DNA from: Earliella scabrosa
Lineage: Eukaryota > Basidiomycota > Agaricomycetes > Polyporales > Polyporaceae
Direction of reading: 5' to 3'
Assembly: GCA_022605405.1 (NCBI GenBank)
Contig: JABYQQ010000001.1
Location: 4,774,001-4,838,000 of the forward strand
Length of the DNA: 64,000 nt
Part shown: positions 1 to 13,380 of the stretch, piece after piece
Position numbering within the stretch: the stretch's first letter is position 1
Layout: each line of letters opens with the position of its first letter
The notes under the pieces: generated by a model
What the model saw: only the letters and a program-made list of their open reading frames with translations
Databases searched by the model: none
What the model was told of the DNA's origin: nothing
Translations under genes and position numbers: made by a program

Positions 1-1122
1 AGCACGCTCTCGATCAGCGTCACGTCGTACGCGGTCATGACGAGCCCGCGGTCGAGGTCTGCGCGCCGCGCGTCCGCGGCGGCCTTCTCGCGTGCGTGCC
101 AGGTGCTCCGGTGCTTGCCTCGCTTGGGGACGAGCCCGTGGAGCTTGTCGGAGAGGAAGGCGAGGGTGTCGTCGATGAGCGTGAGGGAGGAGAGGCTGAA
201 GTACGGCGCGACGGCCTTTCCGGCCTTGATAAAGAGCTTGCGTACGGGCTGTAAGACGAGGAATATGCCTAGAGCCTGTGGAGACTGGTACGAGCAGTCC
301 GGGCGGAAGGTGGGGAGGAGCGTGGTCGCGAAGTGGAAGGCCCCAAGCATGCCTACTAGTGCGGAGGCAATGATGGCGACTAACGGGTGCAGGCTCCATA
401 GGAGGATGAGGAGACCGCCTAGGAAGAGCGATAGAGCGATCTGAAGGAGGATCGGGAGGACCGCGATGATTTCCGGGACGCGCCAGCTGAGAAGGTTTTC
501 GTAGCGGTATTGACGCAGCCTAGAGATCTCGCGCGAGGTCCCCGATAGACCCTGCTTGTACTGGTAGAGCCACTGTTTCACGGTGACCGCAATGGACGAT
601 GCCGAGAGGGTGCAGATGAGAGAAGGGAACCAGAGCGCGTTGATCCATATCGCGTAGTTCGGAGCTGCGAATGCCGAGTCGGCTGGAGGAACAAATGCAG
701 GTCTCGTCGAATTCACGAACGCCTGGTTCACGGAGAAGCTAGTTAGTTGTTCCGATATGTGCGCCAGAGCAGCAACCATTGCGTCTCCGCTGTCTGGCTG
801 GAGCAGCAGATACGACTGCACGTTGAATGCAGTTAACGCAGCCGAGAACAGACCTGCCTAAGATGCGCGAAGTCAGCATCGGGTCCGCTTGTACATTCGG
901 GTGATTAGCAAGACCTACAAAGGTCAACAGCATGTTGATCTCGTCCTCCCATCTCTTCAGCATCTCATCGCTGTGGTTCTTGACGGTGGTCGCGCATAGC
1001 TCCCACGCCTCCGCGCGCTGCTTCTCCGTATACGGGCACTTCACCGAGGACGCATCAACTGGCGCCCACGCTGATGATCTCTGGAGGAGACAACAATGAG
1101 AACGAGTGCCCTGAGGAGACAA
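1..1122 (-). CDS. DUF6535 membrane protein, partial (3' end outside window)
   Basis: Reading the minus strand gives a conserved stretch typical of the Agaricomycete DUF6535 family: a region with PYTEKQRAEAW, then a membrane segment starting LLTFVGLFSAALTAF, a second one around WINALWFPSLICTLSASSIA, then the basic motif VTVKQWLYQYKQG and two more hydrophobic segments (IIAVLPILLQIALSLFLGG; IIASALVGMLGAF). An intron at 854-914 joins LLTFVG to LFSAAL in frame. The protein continues past base 1, so the C-terminus is missing. The 5' end is unsettled: splice acceptors lie around 1100, but no upstream exon and start codon join in frame convincingly; a Ser/Gly-rich reading from an ATG at 1282 is one candidate. 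DUF6535 proteins are multi-copy mushroom proteins of unknown function. The family call is strong; the start is not. Confidence 0.8.
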
Positions 1123-2098
1123 GGGAAGAAATCATCGACATCACTCACGATGGTCCCTGGGCTACCATGGGTATCTGTACCAACCAACACTTCGTCGTCA
1201 ATGCGCCTGTACGAAGTGCAGTGATAGAAGACCCACAGAAGCTGCTCCCAGATGATGATGATCCTCCGTATGAGCTTGCCATGATGGACCACGTCGTGAA
1301 TGGCAGGACGCCAGGAGTGGGATCGCAGACGGAAAGGTCGACGTAGACGGGACGACGTCGATGTGATCCTAGGCCTGTGCATGCTCTCACAGTACGGATT
1401 TGATATGTGCTGACTGCGCGGCGGTGCGCGCGGTGTATTGCATAGACATTGACCGTCGGTTAACCCTTCTGGAACGCCGGGGAGCGCGCGGGCACTGTAT
1501 GTCTGTGATGACCGGGCGTCGTGAGCATCGCCACGCACACATGTACCTGTCTTGAAAAAGAAGGACTAGAGCTGTAGACGCACCTCGAGCCTCATGAGAA
1601 CCGACGTGCGAGAGGCACCATAGCATCGAAGAGCGGTAGTATTACGATCCACTGGAGTGTGCTAGCTATACAACGTGGTGCGCCCACCGCCAGCCGCCCC
1701 GGGGATCCTGCATGTATAACATATATGGGCGAGGACGAGGACGAGCTGGTGCGCACCACCACGGCAAATAAGAACGAGCGTACGTGCTGACGGGTCCTTA
1801 TACCTACTAAAGGGTGTCTATGCGATACATGTAGAAATGCGTCCAGGGGGCAGGGTGCAGCGCGACGGAGAGGGAGAAGTACTATGATTCGCGTCCAGAT
1901 CCGGGGTGAAGATAAAGCACAGGAAGATAGACGAGAATCCGAATATCGAACAAGAAGATGTGGACGCAGATGGGGAACGAGGTTATGCAAAACTGTGACA
2001 CGTGCGCAGCGCGAGCAGGATGTGAAACTGGAAAGGCAAACACACAGACAAAGGCCCCATGGTCATGATCGTCGTCTTCCCCCCGCCCCCGCCGCCAA
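1123..2098. other. Intergenic stretch without a recognised gene
   Basis: This stretch lies between the uncertain 5' end of the DUF6535 gene and the stop codon of the glutaminase gene, both on the minus strand. Open frames are short and unlike any family I recognise. Part of 1123-1350 may hold the first exon of the DUF6535 gene; the remainder probably holds its promoter. Confidence 0.4.
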
Positions 2099-5000
2099 CT
2101 ATGCGCCATACTCTGGTGGAGGCTCGAAGCGTTCTGCACGGATCTCCTGCATCACCCGCCGGAGGTTCTCCACCTCTGCCCTGAGGCCCAACACCTCCGT
2201 CGGCGATATCGAAGCCGCGCTCCTCGTCCCACTGCTAGGCGAGAGCGGATCCCTGCTCGACGCCGAAGGCGCGATCTCCGACCCAGGACCCGACGAGTCG
2301 GTGATCGTCGACGGCGCGTAGTGATGGTGCGTGTTCAGTGCGCGCTCGCGAGCTTTCGAGCTCACGACTACCGGAGGCGAGTCGTACGCATCCGCGGCGT
2401 ACGCGGCGCTGGTTTGCGTGGTGGGCGAGCTATCGAACGCGCCCATCGGCGCCGCGCCCAGACCTGCAACTCCGGGGTCCGTATATTGGCTGCCCCCACC
2501 GACGTAGTCGGATCCGGGACCGCGAACAGGGCCGACGGGGACAGTCCCGACGCCATGAATGGACCCAGCGCCACCGACGCCGCGAATGGATGATCCTGGG
2601 GCTTGACCATGGAAGGAGGCACCAGACGGGTTCGCGTGCGCGAGCTCATAGGCGTACGGCTGCAGCGAAGGTCGATGGGGCTCCTCGATGAAGTCGATCT
2701 TCTCGCCCTCTTCCTCATGCCGCTTCTTGTGCCTCCGGTAGAGGAAGAACGCGATGATTGCGAGGCCGATGACAGCAATGCCGCCGACCACGCCTCCTAT
2801 GATTGGACCGATGTTGCTGTTGCTGCTGCTTGAATTCGAGTCATCGGCTCCGGGGGTGACACCGACCTGGACGCTATCGGGGACAGAGATCGTCTGGTTG
2901 GGAACTCTGCGAGGGATCATGGAGATGAGTTCACCGAGCTGCAACATCGCAGCTGTCATGCCCGGACTCACGTCAAAGCCAGGTGAGAGAACATAGCACC
3001 AAGGGCGGGGCTATATCGCTTAGTTCTTGAGCATGTCGAAGCTGTATGCGTGCGAATTGGACTCACCCTGCGTTTCCGCCGATGTTGCTACCGTCGGTGG
3101 CGTTGTACTGGTCGGGGAAGGCTCCGCGCGTCTGGTTCGAGTTGATCTTGTTCCATACTCGGTCAATAAACGTATTGCGCACTCCAGGGTCAGTCACCGT
3201 CGCTGAGGTGAGCAGTGTCCACGCTAGTGAAACATGTCAGCTGAGCATGCATGAAGACGGACCACCGAGAGACGTACCAGCGCTAACGAGCGAACCTGCA
3301 TCGCTATTGACAGGAAGACCGAATGGAGGTGCTAAGGCAACTTGAGCCGCGAAACATGTACCAGCAGACCAGAACCATACCTGACGTCAGGAGGTTGCTG
3401 TAGAACTGTGTCTGGGAGTTCAACAGCTAAGGTGGGTCCATCAGTTATGGTGACTACGACACACACGAGCTGAGGGACTGACATTTTCCGATACGAGGTT
3501 GGTCCCGAGTAGCCTGTCGGCGTACAGGTTGTACATCATCGACCACGACTGCTGGTCGCCATATACGCCGAGTAGCCGTTGCCCGTTGCTCGCTTGAGCG
3601 AGAGATTGGAAGGATCCCATGAGGGCAGTCGCCTGACCCTGTCAGAAGGTTAGATAGAGTCAGACCTACCACCTCAAGGTTGAACGTACCTCATACTGCT
3701 GAGCGTCGAATTCTTCGCCAAGTGCACGGCTCATCTCGGCCATCGCTCTCACACCAACGATGCCCTTGAACGCGAGGTTCGTCATGTTGGCGGTGTCCTG
3801 ACCGTCGGCGGACTCCCTGTACGAGTGAACATCAATGAAACAGCAGAGCTAAAGGTCGAAGTGGTACACACTGGTTCTCGGGAGCAAGGGCATTGTTGAC
3901 GAGGTAATCCGCCCAACGCTTGGTCAAGTTGTACTGTTCGCCCCGATGACATCAGCAAGGTGCTACGGGAGGGTTTGTGCCGCAAAGGACCTACGTGTTG
4001 AGCGATGAGCGTTCCGTCGCCAGAGATCCTCGCCTGTGCGTACAACATGATGAGCATATTGCCGGTCTCTACAGCACTGTTAGTAGATGAGCAGCAGTGA
4101 GGCCTTCTGCTACTCACGTTCGATGCCCTGTGCGTGAGCACCATGAGGACCAGACGCAATGGGGTATGTCGTGCCTAGTGAGGAGTCGACATGAGGGTTT
4201 TGGCGTTAACATGAGTAGGCGGTATACGCACCAAGGTCCTCGATTGCGTACGGCTGCCCGACCAAACTGTCCTGAGACTCCAGCAAGGGGGCAAGTAACG
4301 CGCCTCCAATAGACGCATTCAGGTAGAGATATGTCGGGAATGCCGCGAACATGCGCTCCACGGGGCTGACTCGCCTATATGCGCAGGAGGAGTTAGTAGA
4401 TGTGACCATGAGTAGCCCTGAGCCGACGTACCCAGATGAGCCAATGTCCTTCATGAAGATCTTCACGTTCGACGCGTCCACACCACCATTGGAGTCACCA
4501 AGACAGGTGATGTCCAGCGAACCCAGGGTCTGACGTGCACCCAGGGAAACCAGGTCGACATATCTTGGTGAAATCTGGGCCGCCTGTTCCATAATCCTCT
4601 GGTCCAGTTGAACAGCCCGATCGTTGGCAGCTGAGAAGTCGCTCAAGAACGCATCAATCTGGGTTCCATCGCAACGTGGGCGTTCAGCAACCATGCATGG
4701 ACGGAGGGGTACAGCAGGTCTCACCGCGGAATTGACATTGGAGAATTGCGTGAGGAAGAATGGGCGGCGATTCTGGGTCTCGCCCGAGGAAGTCGTGTAC
4801 TGCACCGTGGGGTCACGGACGTACCCTATAGCCCAAGTCACTGGACTGGCGGTCGTCTGAATCTGGCCGAGCGATTTCGCGATTGCGAAGACAGGGAATG
4901 GCCTGCGATGCATCCGTTTCAGTGAAGCCCTAAGTCACAGTGCGAGATGAGAGTACTCACGGGCCGACGGGTCCAAATGCGGTGCTCGCTACGTTTGTCA

Positions 5001-5956
5001 ACCTGCCCTCCCTGACGAACTGGTCGCGAGTCGCCCCGTCCATGTCGATCTGCCATGTCACTTGGTCGCCCTACAGAATTGTGAGTTCGTCTGCACGCCA
5101 GGAAGCATAGGTTTGCTCACATCCTCTATAGTGTAGTACCCCTTGCCATCCTGTGCTTGGTTGGCGATCTCTCTGTTCGGGGAGGGGTTCTGCAGTTCAA
5201 TTGAGTGGATGAGACTGCGGCCTGTACTCTGTGTGGTCCACTTGACGGGACTCTTCCTGTCCCCGGACAGCAACTCTTCGCGCGGAACGGATGTTCGTCA
5301 GACACAACGAAATCAAAGAAGCGCGAAGCTGACGTTACCTGCGCTAATATCCGAGTAGACCTGCACATCATGCGTCGCGCCGTCGAGAGCCGTGGCCTCG
5401 ATAGACACGTACGCGAAGGGGAACGACTGCTTGACCCAGTCGTCGGGCTGTCGTGAAGGGGGGAGAGCGCAGGGCTTGCATGAAGTTGTGCGTCTCCGAA
5501 CAGCCGTGGACGGCGCTCACCTCGATGGGAGAAAGAAAGGTTATGGTGATGTTCATTGGGCCTGCCTGCATTACGTAGATGGATCGTGTGGGGGTAACCT
5601 GGACGTTCGTAACATTTGCCCGCCCGTTCGCCGACCCGTCGTTCCCCATCCAGGCGTATGTCTGCCCGTCCACCCTGATCTTTCCTGCCCAACCGATGAT
5701 GGACTGCGACGCGCGAGCTCCAGTGCATGCTACGGACCGCGCAGAGATGAGAACGTACCGCTTGTCCCCAGAAGTAAGGCCATGAATTCGATATTGGGCC
5801 GGAACTGCTAGTGCTGGGCATCCATATGCTGAGGTAGGGAGAGCGGTTGGCGAGAGGGATACTGGCGGGGAAGAAGGTCTGCACGGGGCCTTGAGCCCAT
5901 ACCAGCGTGGAGAAGACGGAGAGGAAGACTAGAGACCATAGAGTAGGGGGTGTCAT
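2099..5956 (-). CDS. GtaA-type glutaminase (DUF4965/DUF5127/DUF1793) with C-terminal membrane anchor
   Basis: Multi-exon gene for a secretory glutaminase A family protein. The start encodes a signal peptide (MTPPTLWSLVFLSVFSTLVWAQ), followed by the family's N-terminal signature FFPASIPLANRSPYL and FWGQ. Next come the DUF5127-like part (GWAGKIRVDGQTYAWMGN, NITITFLSP, DDWVKQSFPFAYVSIEAT, GDRKSPVKWTTQ), then DUF4965/DUF1793 motifs (LGARQTLGSLDIT, RVSPVERMFAAFPTYLYLN, ETGNMLIMLYAQARISGDG, AFKGIVGVRAMAEM, FGLPVNSDAGSL). Unlike the classic soluble enzyme, it continues past the catalytic region into a Ser/Asn spacer, a transmembrane helix (IGPIIGGVVGGIAVIGLAIIA), the basic stop RRHKKRHEEE and a Ser/Pro/Gly tail of about 170 residues. 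The family hydrolyses glutamine to glutamate in the secretory pathway or outside the cell. At least a dozen exons are inferred, giving roughly 800-850 residues. Confidence 0.9.
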
Positions 5957-7142
5957 GAGGAGGGAAGGGAGCGCATACAGCCGAGGAGGAGAAGGAGAAC
6001 CGGAGAGGAGAGCGGAGAACAGAGGAGAAGATGGCAAGAGACAGCTGGGGCGCAAGGGGGATTAGCGACGGGCAGTTGCAGGCAGCTGCTGCGATCTTGC
6101 TCTCCGGCAGATCTCGAGTGCCCGCTCAACTCTGCCCGCCCCGGCCCCCGGGTCTCTTCTGACAGTTGCGACTCCATTCCCATCAATTGACCCTCGCCGC
6201 CCGTACGTTCACCGACGCCTCCGCCCCGTTCCGCTCACGTCCGTCGCTCCGAGCTCGCCCTCCTCCCCGCCGTCCTCCCCAGCAGACGCGTCGCCCCGCG
6301 GCCTGACAGTGAGAGCAGTGTCGCATAACAGGCATAATGAACTTATGTACAGGCGTGTCAATCATCCCACGATACGAGCGGCGAAAGCAAGACTCACCAA
6401 GCTGCTCCAGGCTGCTCCCCTGACGCCGGTCGGTGTATCAGCTGGAAGGTCGGTTGGATCGCCTCGATAGAGCCAGTGGCACAGCATTTCGGAGCGGCAG
6501 GGACGAGTGCACTGCACGGCGCACGCGCGCTCCCGCCTATATTCTATGTGTGATCCGCGTGTTTCTACGGCACTTTCCCCACATTCCTGAGAGTAGCTAT
6601 GTACTTAAGGGTCCATAGTAGCTATCCAGCGACGCGAATTAGAGCGTTGTCGTCAAGTAGGAGCGTTGAGCAAAGGTTGCTGAGGAGGCGCCTGCATGTT
6701 GCTATAAATGGTAATTCCCGACAAGGGGAGAGCGTTCCGCCGCCCAGTAGTAGGCGAACTCGTCTCGAGCGCTCACGCACGGTACGAACTTGAGAATACA
6801 TACACAGACAAGTACATGCTGCGAACAAAGCGTAGTAGAGAGCTTCTGACATGCGTAACAAACTCTAGTTGGGACAGATACATCACTCGACGTCGGACGT
6901 CCGAGTCCCTCATGGCTCGTGGCCCCACGACATCCCATCCAGGTAGACCCAAGCCAAAGATACAAGATAAGAATACAGACCGACCCATGGGCCATGCACA
7001 TTCAAGATTCTATGCTTCACTGTCCTCGGTGTTTCCGCCCCACCCCCGAGCCCAAGCCCGGGTCCTTCGGGCCTTGGCACGGGCACACCGACGCGTCTTG
7101 GTTAGAGGCTGAAACACCTGTCCACGTCAGCCAGACAGTCGT
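5957..7142. other. Intergenic region upstream of the glutaminase gene
   Basis: About 1.2 kb between the glutamate-cysteine ligase stop and the glutaminase start, both on the minus strand. It must contain the glutaminase promoter. The open frames on both strands show no family motif, signal peptide or plausible splice chain, so I call no gene here. Confidence 0.5.
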
Positions 7143-9992
7143 CTAACCGTCCCTCGGGCGACAGTTCGCCGGGAGAAAGTCCGGCACCGCGCGCACCCCT
7201 CGTTCTCTGTAAGCGATCGAGCGCACAATTGGGTCAGTCAGCAAACCCCGATAACGCGCTGGCGCAGCCCACTCACATCTCGTCTACGGCGACCATGAGG
7301 TCGTAGTTGATCTCCTGCGACACCACCGAGTCGAACTTGTACGCCGGATGCGAGCGCACAAAGTCCCGGATCCAGCTCGCAGCCGTGCGCAAGGAGCCTG
7401 TACAGCGCGCGCGAAGTGAGCCTCCGGCACGGACGACGATCAGATAGAAGCGCCGCACCGTTCGTCCGCCGACGAATCAGATCCAAGTACTCCTCGATTC
7501 GCCGGCGGGACTCCTCGTCCACATCGAGCGTATCCAGGTACATGTAGACCAGGTTCAGCAGGCCCGGGAATGCGGTGCCCTGAGAGGCCGGACCGTGAGT
7601 GCGTGTAGAGGTGCCGATCAGATGCGAGGGGTTCTGCATACCTTCCCGTTCATGATCTCCACCATTGACATCTCTTCGTACTCGTCTTCGATGCTCCCTG
7701 GGAGGTACGCGTCGTCGGGCATTGGCGGAAGCGGGAAGCAGTTGCGGAGCTTCTTTTCCTTGCCGTTGGTGCCGTTGACGAGGATAGGGCCGCCGTGCTC
7801 GCTCACGGGGGAGCTCGGAGTGGAAGATGCCCTAGATGCTTGCGAGGAAGCCGAAGGGAAAACATCCTTGCGGAAGTAAAACTTCTCTGATCGCACGGCA
7901 TCTCGACGCTGCGCCCGCGCCATGTTCTCGTCCACCTAGAGATGATGTGAATGTGGATTCGTTAGCTATAAGGCACGACTGACCTTCGAAATGGGGACGT
8001 AGAGGTTGAGGTTGAAATGCAGGATGGCTCGCGAGAGCAAGACGATGAATACGGCGAACGCGGCGTTCTCGAAGTCAGTCAATTGCACCTCCATAGGCCG
8101 GAACTCCACCCGCCATCCGATGGGGGAGTTGACCGGTGGAGGCTTGAAGCGGACTGTCTGCCAGTTGGTTGATTGGATGTTCTGCAGAGTGTCAGGCCAT
8201 GTGTCCGTGTAAGCAAGACAACGATCATACCTCGAAGTGGTCGTTACTGTTCTTGTCGTCCTGATGAATTGTCTCAGAGAATATCACAAGAGGGTCGCGA
8301 ATAAATAAGTGTGCAATGTGTCTTGATAGCAAGTCGTCAACACCTGTTAATGAAGTGAGCGGTGGCTCCCCGACATTCCACGGGGTAACTCACCATGCTG
8401 GCGCAGACGATCAAAGATAGCAGGATCGTGAGGAGCTTCTATGTCATTATATGCGGGGCGATTCATCCAGTACTCGGAAATATACAAGCTCACGCTGGCG
8501 TAGCGCGATTTGGGCATCCTAAATCTACTCTCCTTGAGCGGCTTAAGCTTCGTGTCAGTCATTCTGCTTTCGAGACTAGGCTGTATATGCGCTACCTTCA
8601 ATCCACGCTCTTCCTCTGTTCGGTCGTCAACACTTGCCGAAACGACGTCCCACCTGCAGTCAACGTCGGCGATGTAACCTCGCCAGAGGGGGCTTGCAGC
8701 GGTCAACGCCAGCTATTTACATGATCAGACGGCGCTACTCCCTTGGACTGGTAGGCAACCTACCATTAGCGGTGCTACAGGCACTAGGGCGTCATACAGT
8801 CGCCTTGCCTCGTTGATGTTGCATGCCTGGAAGGTGATTTGCAGGCAACTGCAACCCATGCCGAAGCCCATGGCGTCCATGTAGATATGGTCCAGAAGCG
8901 CTGCACCGCGCTTCGCCTCTGTATCTCGCTCAGTGGTCTGACGCGCCTGCTCATCGATGATGTCATACCTGGGTCTTCCGGGTACAGATTCCTCTGCCAT
9001 GGGATGGTGCGATCTACAAACGGCCTAGGCGTGCGCTCGTCTATGAACAGCGGCAGATTGATCGCGACCTTGGAACCTCGTCTTCGTCGAATGTTCGCGG
9101 TGAGGGTCCTAGAGCAAAAGGCAGGTTGAGCCTGGGACTGGTCACAAGAACGAACTACACCGACGGGAAACGTGCATGGGGGTTGGTGATCTCCTCCGGG
9201 AGGAAGAAGCTATGGCTGGAGACCGCGTTTGCTGGGTCGTAGTAGGGTTCGGTGAAGACGCCAGGCGTGCCGAGACGCGGGAAGGACGTCATGGTGAACG
9301 GCACCTCGTTCGGTTTGAGGTGCTTGCGGGCAAGGTAGCGTCTTCGCAACATCCAGACAATCTCAGAGCGCGCAAATTGAAAGGGTGTGGGTGCAATGCC
9401 TCACCGGTAGCGCATATTGCCTTCGACAGAGAGCAGATCACGGATTTCCCCCGTGTAAGGAGATCCTGGGGTGGACTCGAGCATGAACCGTCCATACTCC
9501 GGGTGGAAGGTCGGGACAGAAAGTCTGGACGGAAATGAAGGCATCTAGCGTTGCTCGGAGCGCGGATGAGGTGGATGTACTGACGACTCGCCACGATCGG
9601 ACGCAATGTCGCTCACGATGGACTGAAGCTTCGCGAGGATCTCGGTCTGGCGCAGGGACAGCTTGACGTTCTTGTCCTCGTTGTCAAAGGTTGCGACCAT
9701 GTACTCGACCTGCGCGAGCGGAGTAGAGACGCGACCATGGACATGGCGCGACAAATGAGACGCGTTGCGGGGAAGGAGGAGGAAGAGGCGCGGAGGTCAT
9801 TAGCAGAGGCCCACGAGGAGAGCACGCACGGAGCGGATGTACCTCGTCACCCCAGAGCAGCTCGTCGCCATAGCGGTCCTTGAGACGATCCCAGATGTGC
9901 AGAAACTGCGTGATGCCGTGTGTTCTGACGTGATCGGCGTACTGTCTGGCCTCATCCCAGGCGAGAGGTGTCCCGAGGAAGAGGAGGCCCAT
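7143..9992 (-). CDS. GSH1: Glutamate-cysteine ligase catalytic subunit
   Basis: Joins L-glutamate and L-cysteine with ATP, the first and rate-limiting step of glutathione synthesis in the cytosol. The start reads [20 protein letters not shown] and continues [33 protein letters not shown], the diagnostic eukaryotic GCL N-terminus. Later exons give [20 protein letters not shown], then [86 protein letters not shown] and [15 protein letters not shown]. The last exon pair reads [21 protein letters not shown] then, after a small intron, [21 protein letters not shown] and a stop. The order and spacing of motifs match the family along its whole length. About ten introns; roughly 700 residues expected. 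No sign of disruption. Confidence 0.95.
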
Positions 9993-11024
9993 GGCGATTG
10001 GAGAGACGGAAGGCTGACGAGCACGAGCGGGAGCCCAGATAACGTTTGGGCGGACGGTGGCGGATGCACGGCTCTGTGATGCAGCTCCGAACGGAGACCA
10101 GGCTCGATATAGAGCTAGGAAAAAAACAGAGATGACAAACGACCTGACTCAGCCATGCCATCGCCATGGTGTAACTCTTCGCAATCCGCATGCATGGGCG
10201 TCCGCCAGCCAACTGAACCGGTCCGGCTCCGACCTCTCTCGCTCCACCGCCTCAGGCCGCTTTGCCCGCCGCGGGGAGCGTGAGCCCGTCGGTGTCCTGC
10301 AGAGGCCTCCGAGCATGCCAGCGTGCGTCCACGGGGTGTGGTGGCTAAGAAGACGGAGAGTATGGCGCCGGACGGAGGACGTAAACATGAGGCATACACG
10401 CGTCCTTAGCGAGACTCGATCGCGCGCTACTAGCTCCCTCTACGACCACCCAGACCGCACGGATTGGTAACAGTCGAACCGACTCGGACCACTACATGTC
10501 TAGTAGTCCATTATGACTGTACAAGAAGGTGCGGTATCACCAGCTCCGATGTTGCGGGGATCGGGATTAAGATGCACTTCGAGCGTGTGTGGCCCTTCGG
10601 CATCCCCGTCTCAGCAGATGCCGCATAATTCAGTCAGGCCGCCTTGCCAAGAGCACAGAAACCACTCGTGAGTAGGAGCAGCACTACATCAGGCTAATCG
10701 CGAGGTTCGCCAGGGTGGCATCGGCCAAAGGTCGGGCAACCCACGAAGAGAAGCGCGAACCATCTGCCCATTACTCACCCAAAAATGTAGCCGCTCAACC
10801 CATCCGCCGTATATAGCTTCTTTCCTCACGCAGGGCACGTAAGAACGAGACCACCGTCGGGGTTGAGATACGTAGGCGACAGTAGGAAGCGTCGAAGACT
10901 GCAATTCCGAATGCAGAGCGAGCGATGGTGATTGAGGACGTGTTCGTCCATACAGCGACTGACAGCGGCCCGACGAATCCAATCATATCCATCATCGCTG
11001 GTGGCACCTCCTTGTTCCGCCATC
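9993..11024. other. Intergenic region between GSH1 and ATG6
   Basis: About 1 kb between two minus-strand genes. It holds the GSH1 promoter on its left side and the ATG6 3' region on its right. Open frames here are short or compositionally biased, and I recognise no domain or splice chain. Confidence 0.5.
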
Positions 11025-12793
11025 TTAGCCATTACTTCCGTTGGTTGCCCATTTCAGCAGGATCTTCAGGGCGAGCAGAACGTGCCGGAGTGCACGTGTC
11101 CACGCCTCTTCCTGGCTGAATTGCTGCTTGACCGACGCCTCACCAATCTTGTCCTTCACAATCCTAGGAAGCATCAAGGGCATGTGTCAACTTCGCACGT
11201 TGGCGCCGATCTGGGACAACAAGAAACCACACTGACTGATGCGGGAAGTCCACCTGCGGATCCTGTGACTTCACGTAGTCCATGAGCTGCTTGAGGCAGT
11301 CGAGGAAGGCAACCATGGCAAAGTCAAAGCGACGGTTGTGAAGGAGACGTCCGAAGTGCAGATCCCCTGAACCATACAGCTCGTATGTCGCTTTGTCGCC
11401 TGTTGTTTTCTCTATGCGCGAGAAAGACCCCATGGGCACGAGGCGATAGCTGGGGGTCGCTATGTTTAGCCCGGATCTAAACATAGACAGCTTCCGATAC
11501 ATACTTCTCAAACGTGAAGTCAAGCTTTCGAGCGATGGTGTACAGCAGCAGCAGCGTCTGCCCCCATGCTGCATTGATCTCTGCCCATTCGACCTACAAG
11601 ATCACAGAAAATCAGATAGCTGCGGCATACATGAAGCATGAAGCAATAGGACTCACGGGAACGCCAGGGACACGTCCAAGACGCAGGCCGTTGATCGTCC
11701 CGAACACTCCATCATGCCCGATGCAGAACGCATCATTGTAGACATTCGTCCGCTCGAGCTTCTCCAGGACCGCCGAGTCTGCAGCATACGCTGCCCGTAG
11801 CGAAGCAAGCTGCGACGATTGCTCCGCAGCCTTCAGCATCTGCGCGTTGTGCTGCCTCCAGAATCTGCAAAAGTAATGAAGCGCGTCAATGTCCGCTGAC
11901 AGCGCGCATCGAAACCACAACGACGCACTCTGCCTCCTCTTCCTCGAGTGCCTTCTCGTCCCGCTCGAGGCTCTTCAGTTCCTCTTCCAGCTGCTGCCGT
12001 TCTCGCTCCGCGGCCTTGAGCTGCTCGATCGCAAGCCGCTCCTCCTCCTTGAGCCGCTCGATCTTGGCCTCGGCCTCGGCCTTGCTGCTCGCCGCTGCGC
12101 CTTCGCGCTCCTTCTCCTTGCGCACCTCCTTCTCGAACGCGATGTACCCGTCCCGCTCCTTCTTCGTCTCCTCCAGCTGGCGCGTGAGCGCGTTGAGGAG
12201 GATGTGCGTGCACTCCGCGCACAGCGGGTGGTCGAGGTCCGTCCGGCTCGAGAGCAAATTAAAGAGACGCAGCGAGGAGCGGAGATGATGCGAGAGGGGC
12301 GAGGGGTTCGGGTGCGGAGGATCCTCCGGGGGCGCCGCTGGCGGCGCAGCGCGGGCCTTGGACACGGACGGCCTCTTCGCGTGCGGGGTGGCAGGGAGGT
12401 TGGAAGGGATGGTGCGGATCACGCTGTCTTGCAGTAGCACAAATGACTCATTGGGCTGCATCGGCCCACGTTGGGGCTGCTTCCGCTGCGTGGGCGACGA
12501 CAGCGAACTCGAGGACGAAGAAGATGGGACTCCCTGAACGGAGTTTCTCCAGGCTGCCTTCGCCGAGGAGGGCGAGGGCAGCTGGGCGAGTTTCTCCGCA
12601 CCAGAGGCATGGCGTCCGTGTGAAGGGGAGGGTGCGGGTGGTAGAGACGACGCGACGATGTCGTATGCGGACGGGGTGAGGTCTACCAACGAGGCATCTA
12701 GCTGAGGGAGATTGATGAACTCTCGCAGACCTTTACGAAACACTTTCAACGTACTTGGAGAGGTTGTTTACATTGCTGGCATACGAAGTTCAT
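11025..12793 (-). CDS. ATG6: Beclin-1/Atg6 autophagy protein (PI3-kinase complex subunit)
   Basis: Scaffold subunit of the class III phosphatidylinositol 3-kinase (Vps34) complexes acting in autophagy and vacuolar sorting. The first tiny exon encodes [13 protein letters not shown], the N-terminal CxxC motif of the family, and is spliced to [17 protein letters not shown] Ser/Pro-rich linker and FVLLQDSVI follow, then [21 protein letters not shown] and a long coiled coil rich in Glu, Lys and Arg. The C-terminal BARA domain is intact: [97 protein letters not shown]. The last intron restores [20 protein letters not shown] and ends [12 protein letters not shown]. About 490 residues. Confidence 0.95.
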
Positions 12794-13380
12794 TGTGGAG
12801 GTTACGTATACGCCACCTCCAAGTTGATTCGTAAGGTGAGCCTTTGGGACGCTCTAGTCGCGATATTCGCCTATATATAGTCTACACTGTCCAAGTTCGG
12901 GGTCAACTGTGTGTTCTCTCGCGATTTTGCGTGACTTTCTGGACCTACAAAAACACTCCTCAACGTCGTGGCCGAGAAACGGGTGTGGAGGAACAACCAT
13001 GTGGAAAGCTGTGCTGGATTAGAGTGATGTTTAGGGCAGGTCAGCCGGTCATTGTATGCTACCATTACCCCCGATTAGAATGTACTGATTATGATCAATC
13101 CTTTCACTTACACCCTTAACACACAACTATCACTTGACTGTCACGGTATCCTCAGTCCACATTCCTCGAGGCTGTATGTTCTGCTGGCTCACCAAGGAAT
13201 ACGAATATCCAAGCTACATGACATGCGCCGAGTCATGCCACTTACACCGCGCGTGGCATCCACGATGGGGCCGAATTCTGCCTCAGTCTCGTGACACCCA
13301 GGCCTCTGTGAAGGTGGACCACCATGAGTCCTTCAGATGCCCCCAATAGGCTCGGAGGTCGCAGGAGGGCCATTCTCAGT
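12794..13380. promoter_or_regulatory. Upstream region of ATG6
   Basis: AT-richer DNA directly upstream of the ATG6 start codon, presumably its promoter. A TATATATAG run lies at about 12892 on the plus strand. I see no open frame with family character in this part. Confidence 0.35.

Noticed and set aside
5957..7142. Possible small genes upstream of the glutaminase
   Set aside because: No family motif, no splice chain and biased composition.
11889..12437. A 182-residue plus-strand frame rich in Leu and Arg opposite ATG6
   Set aside because: It is the antisense of the Glu/Lys-rich Beclin coiled coil.
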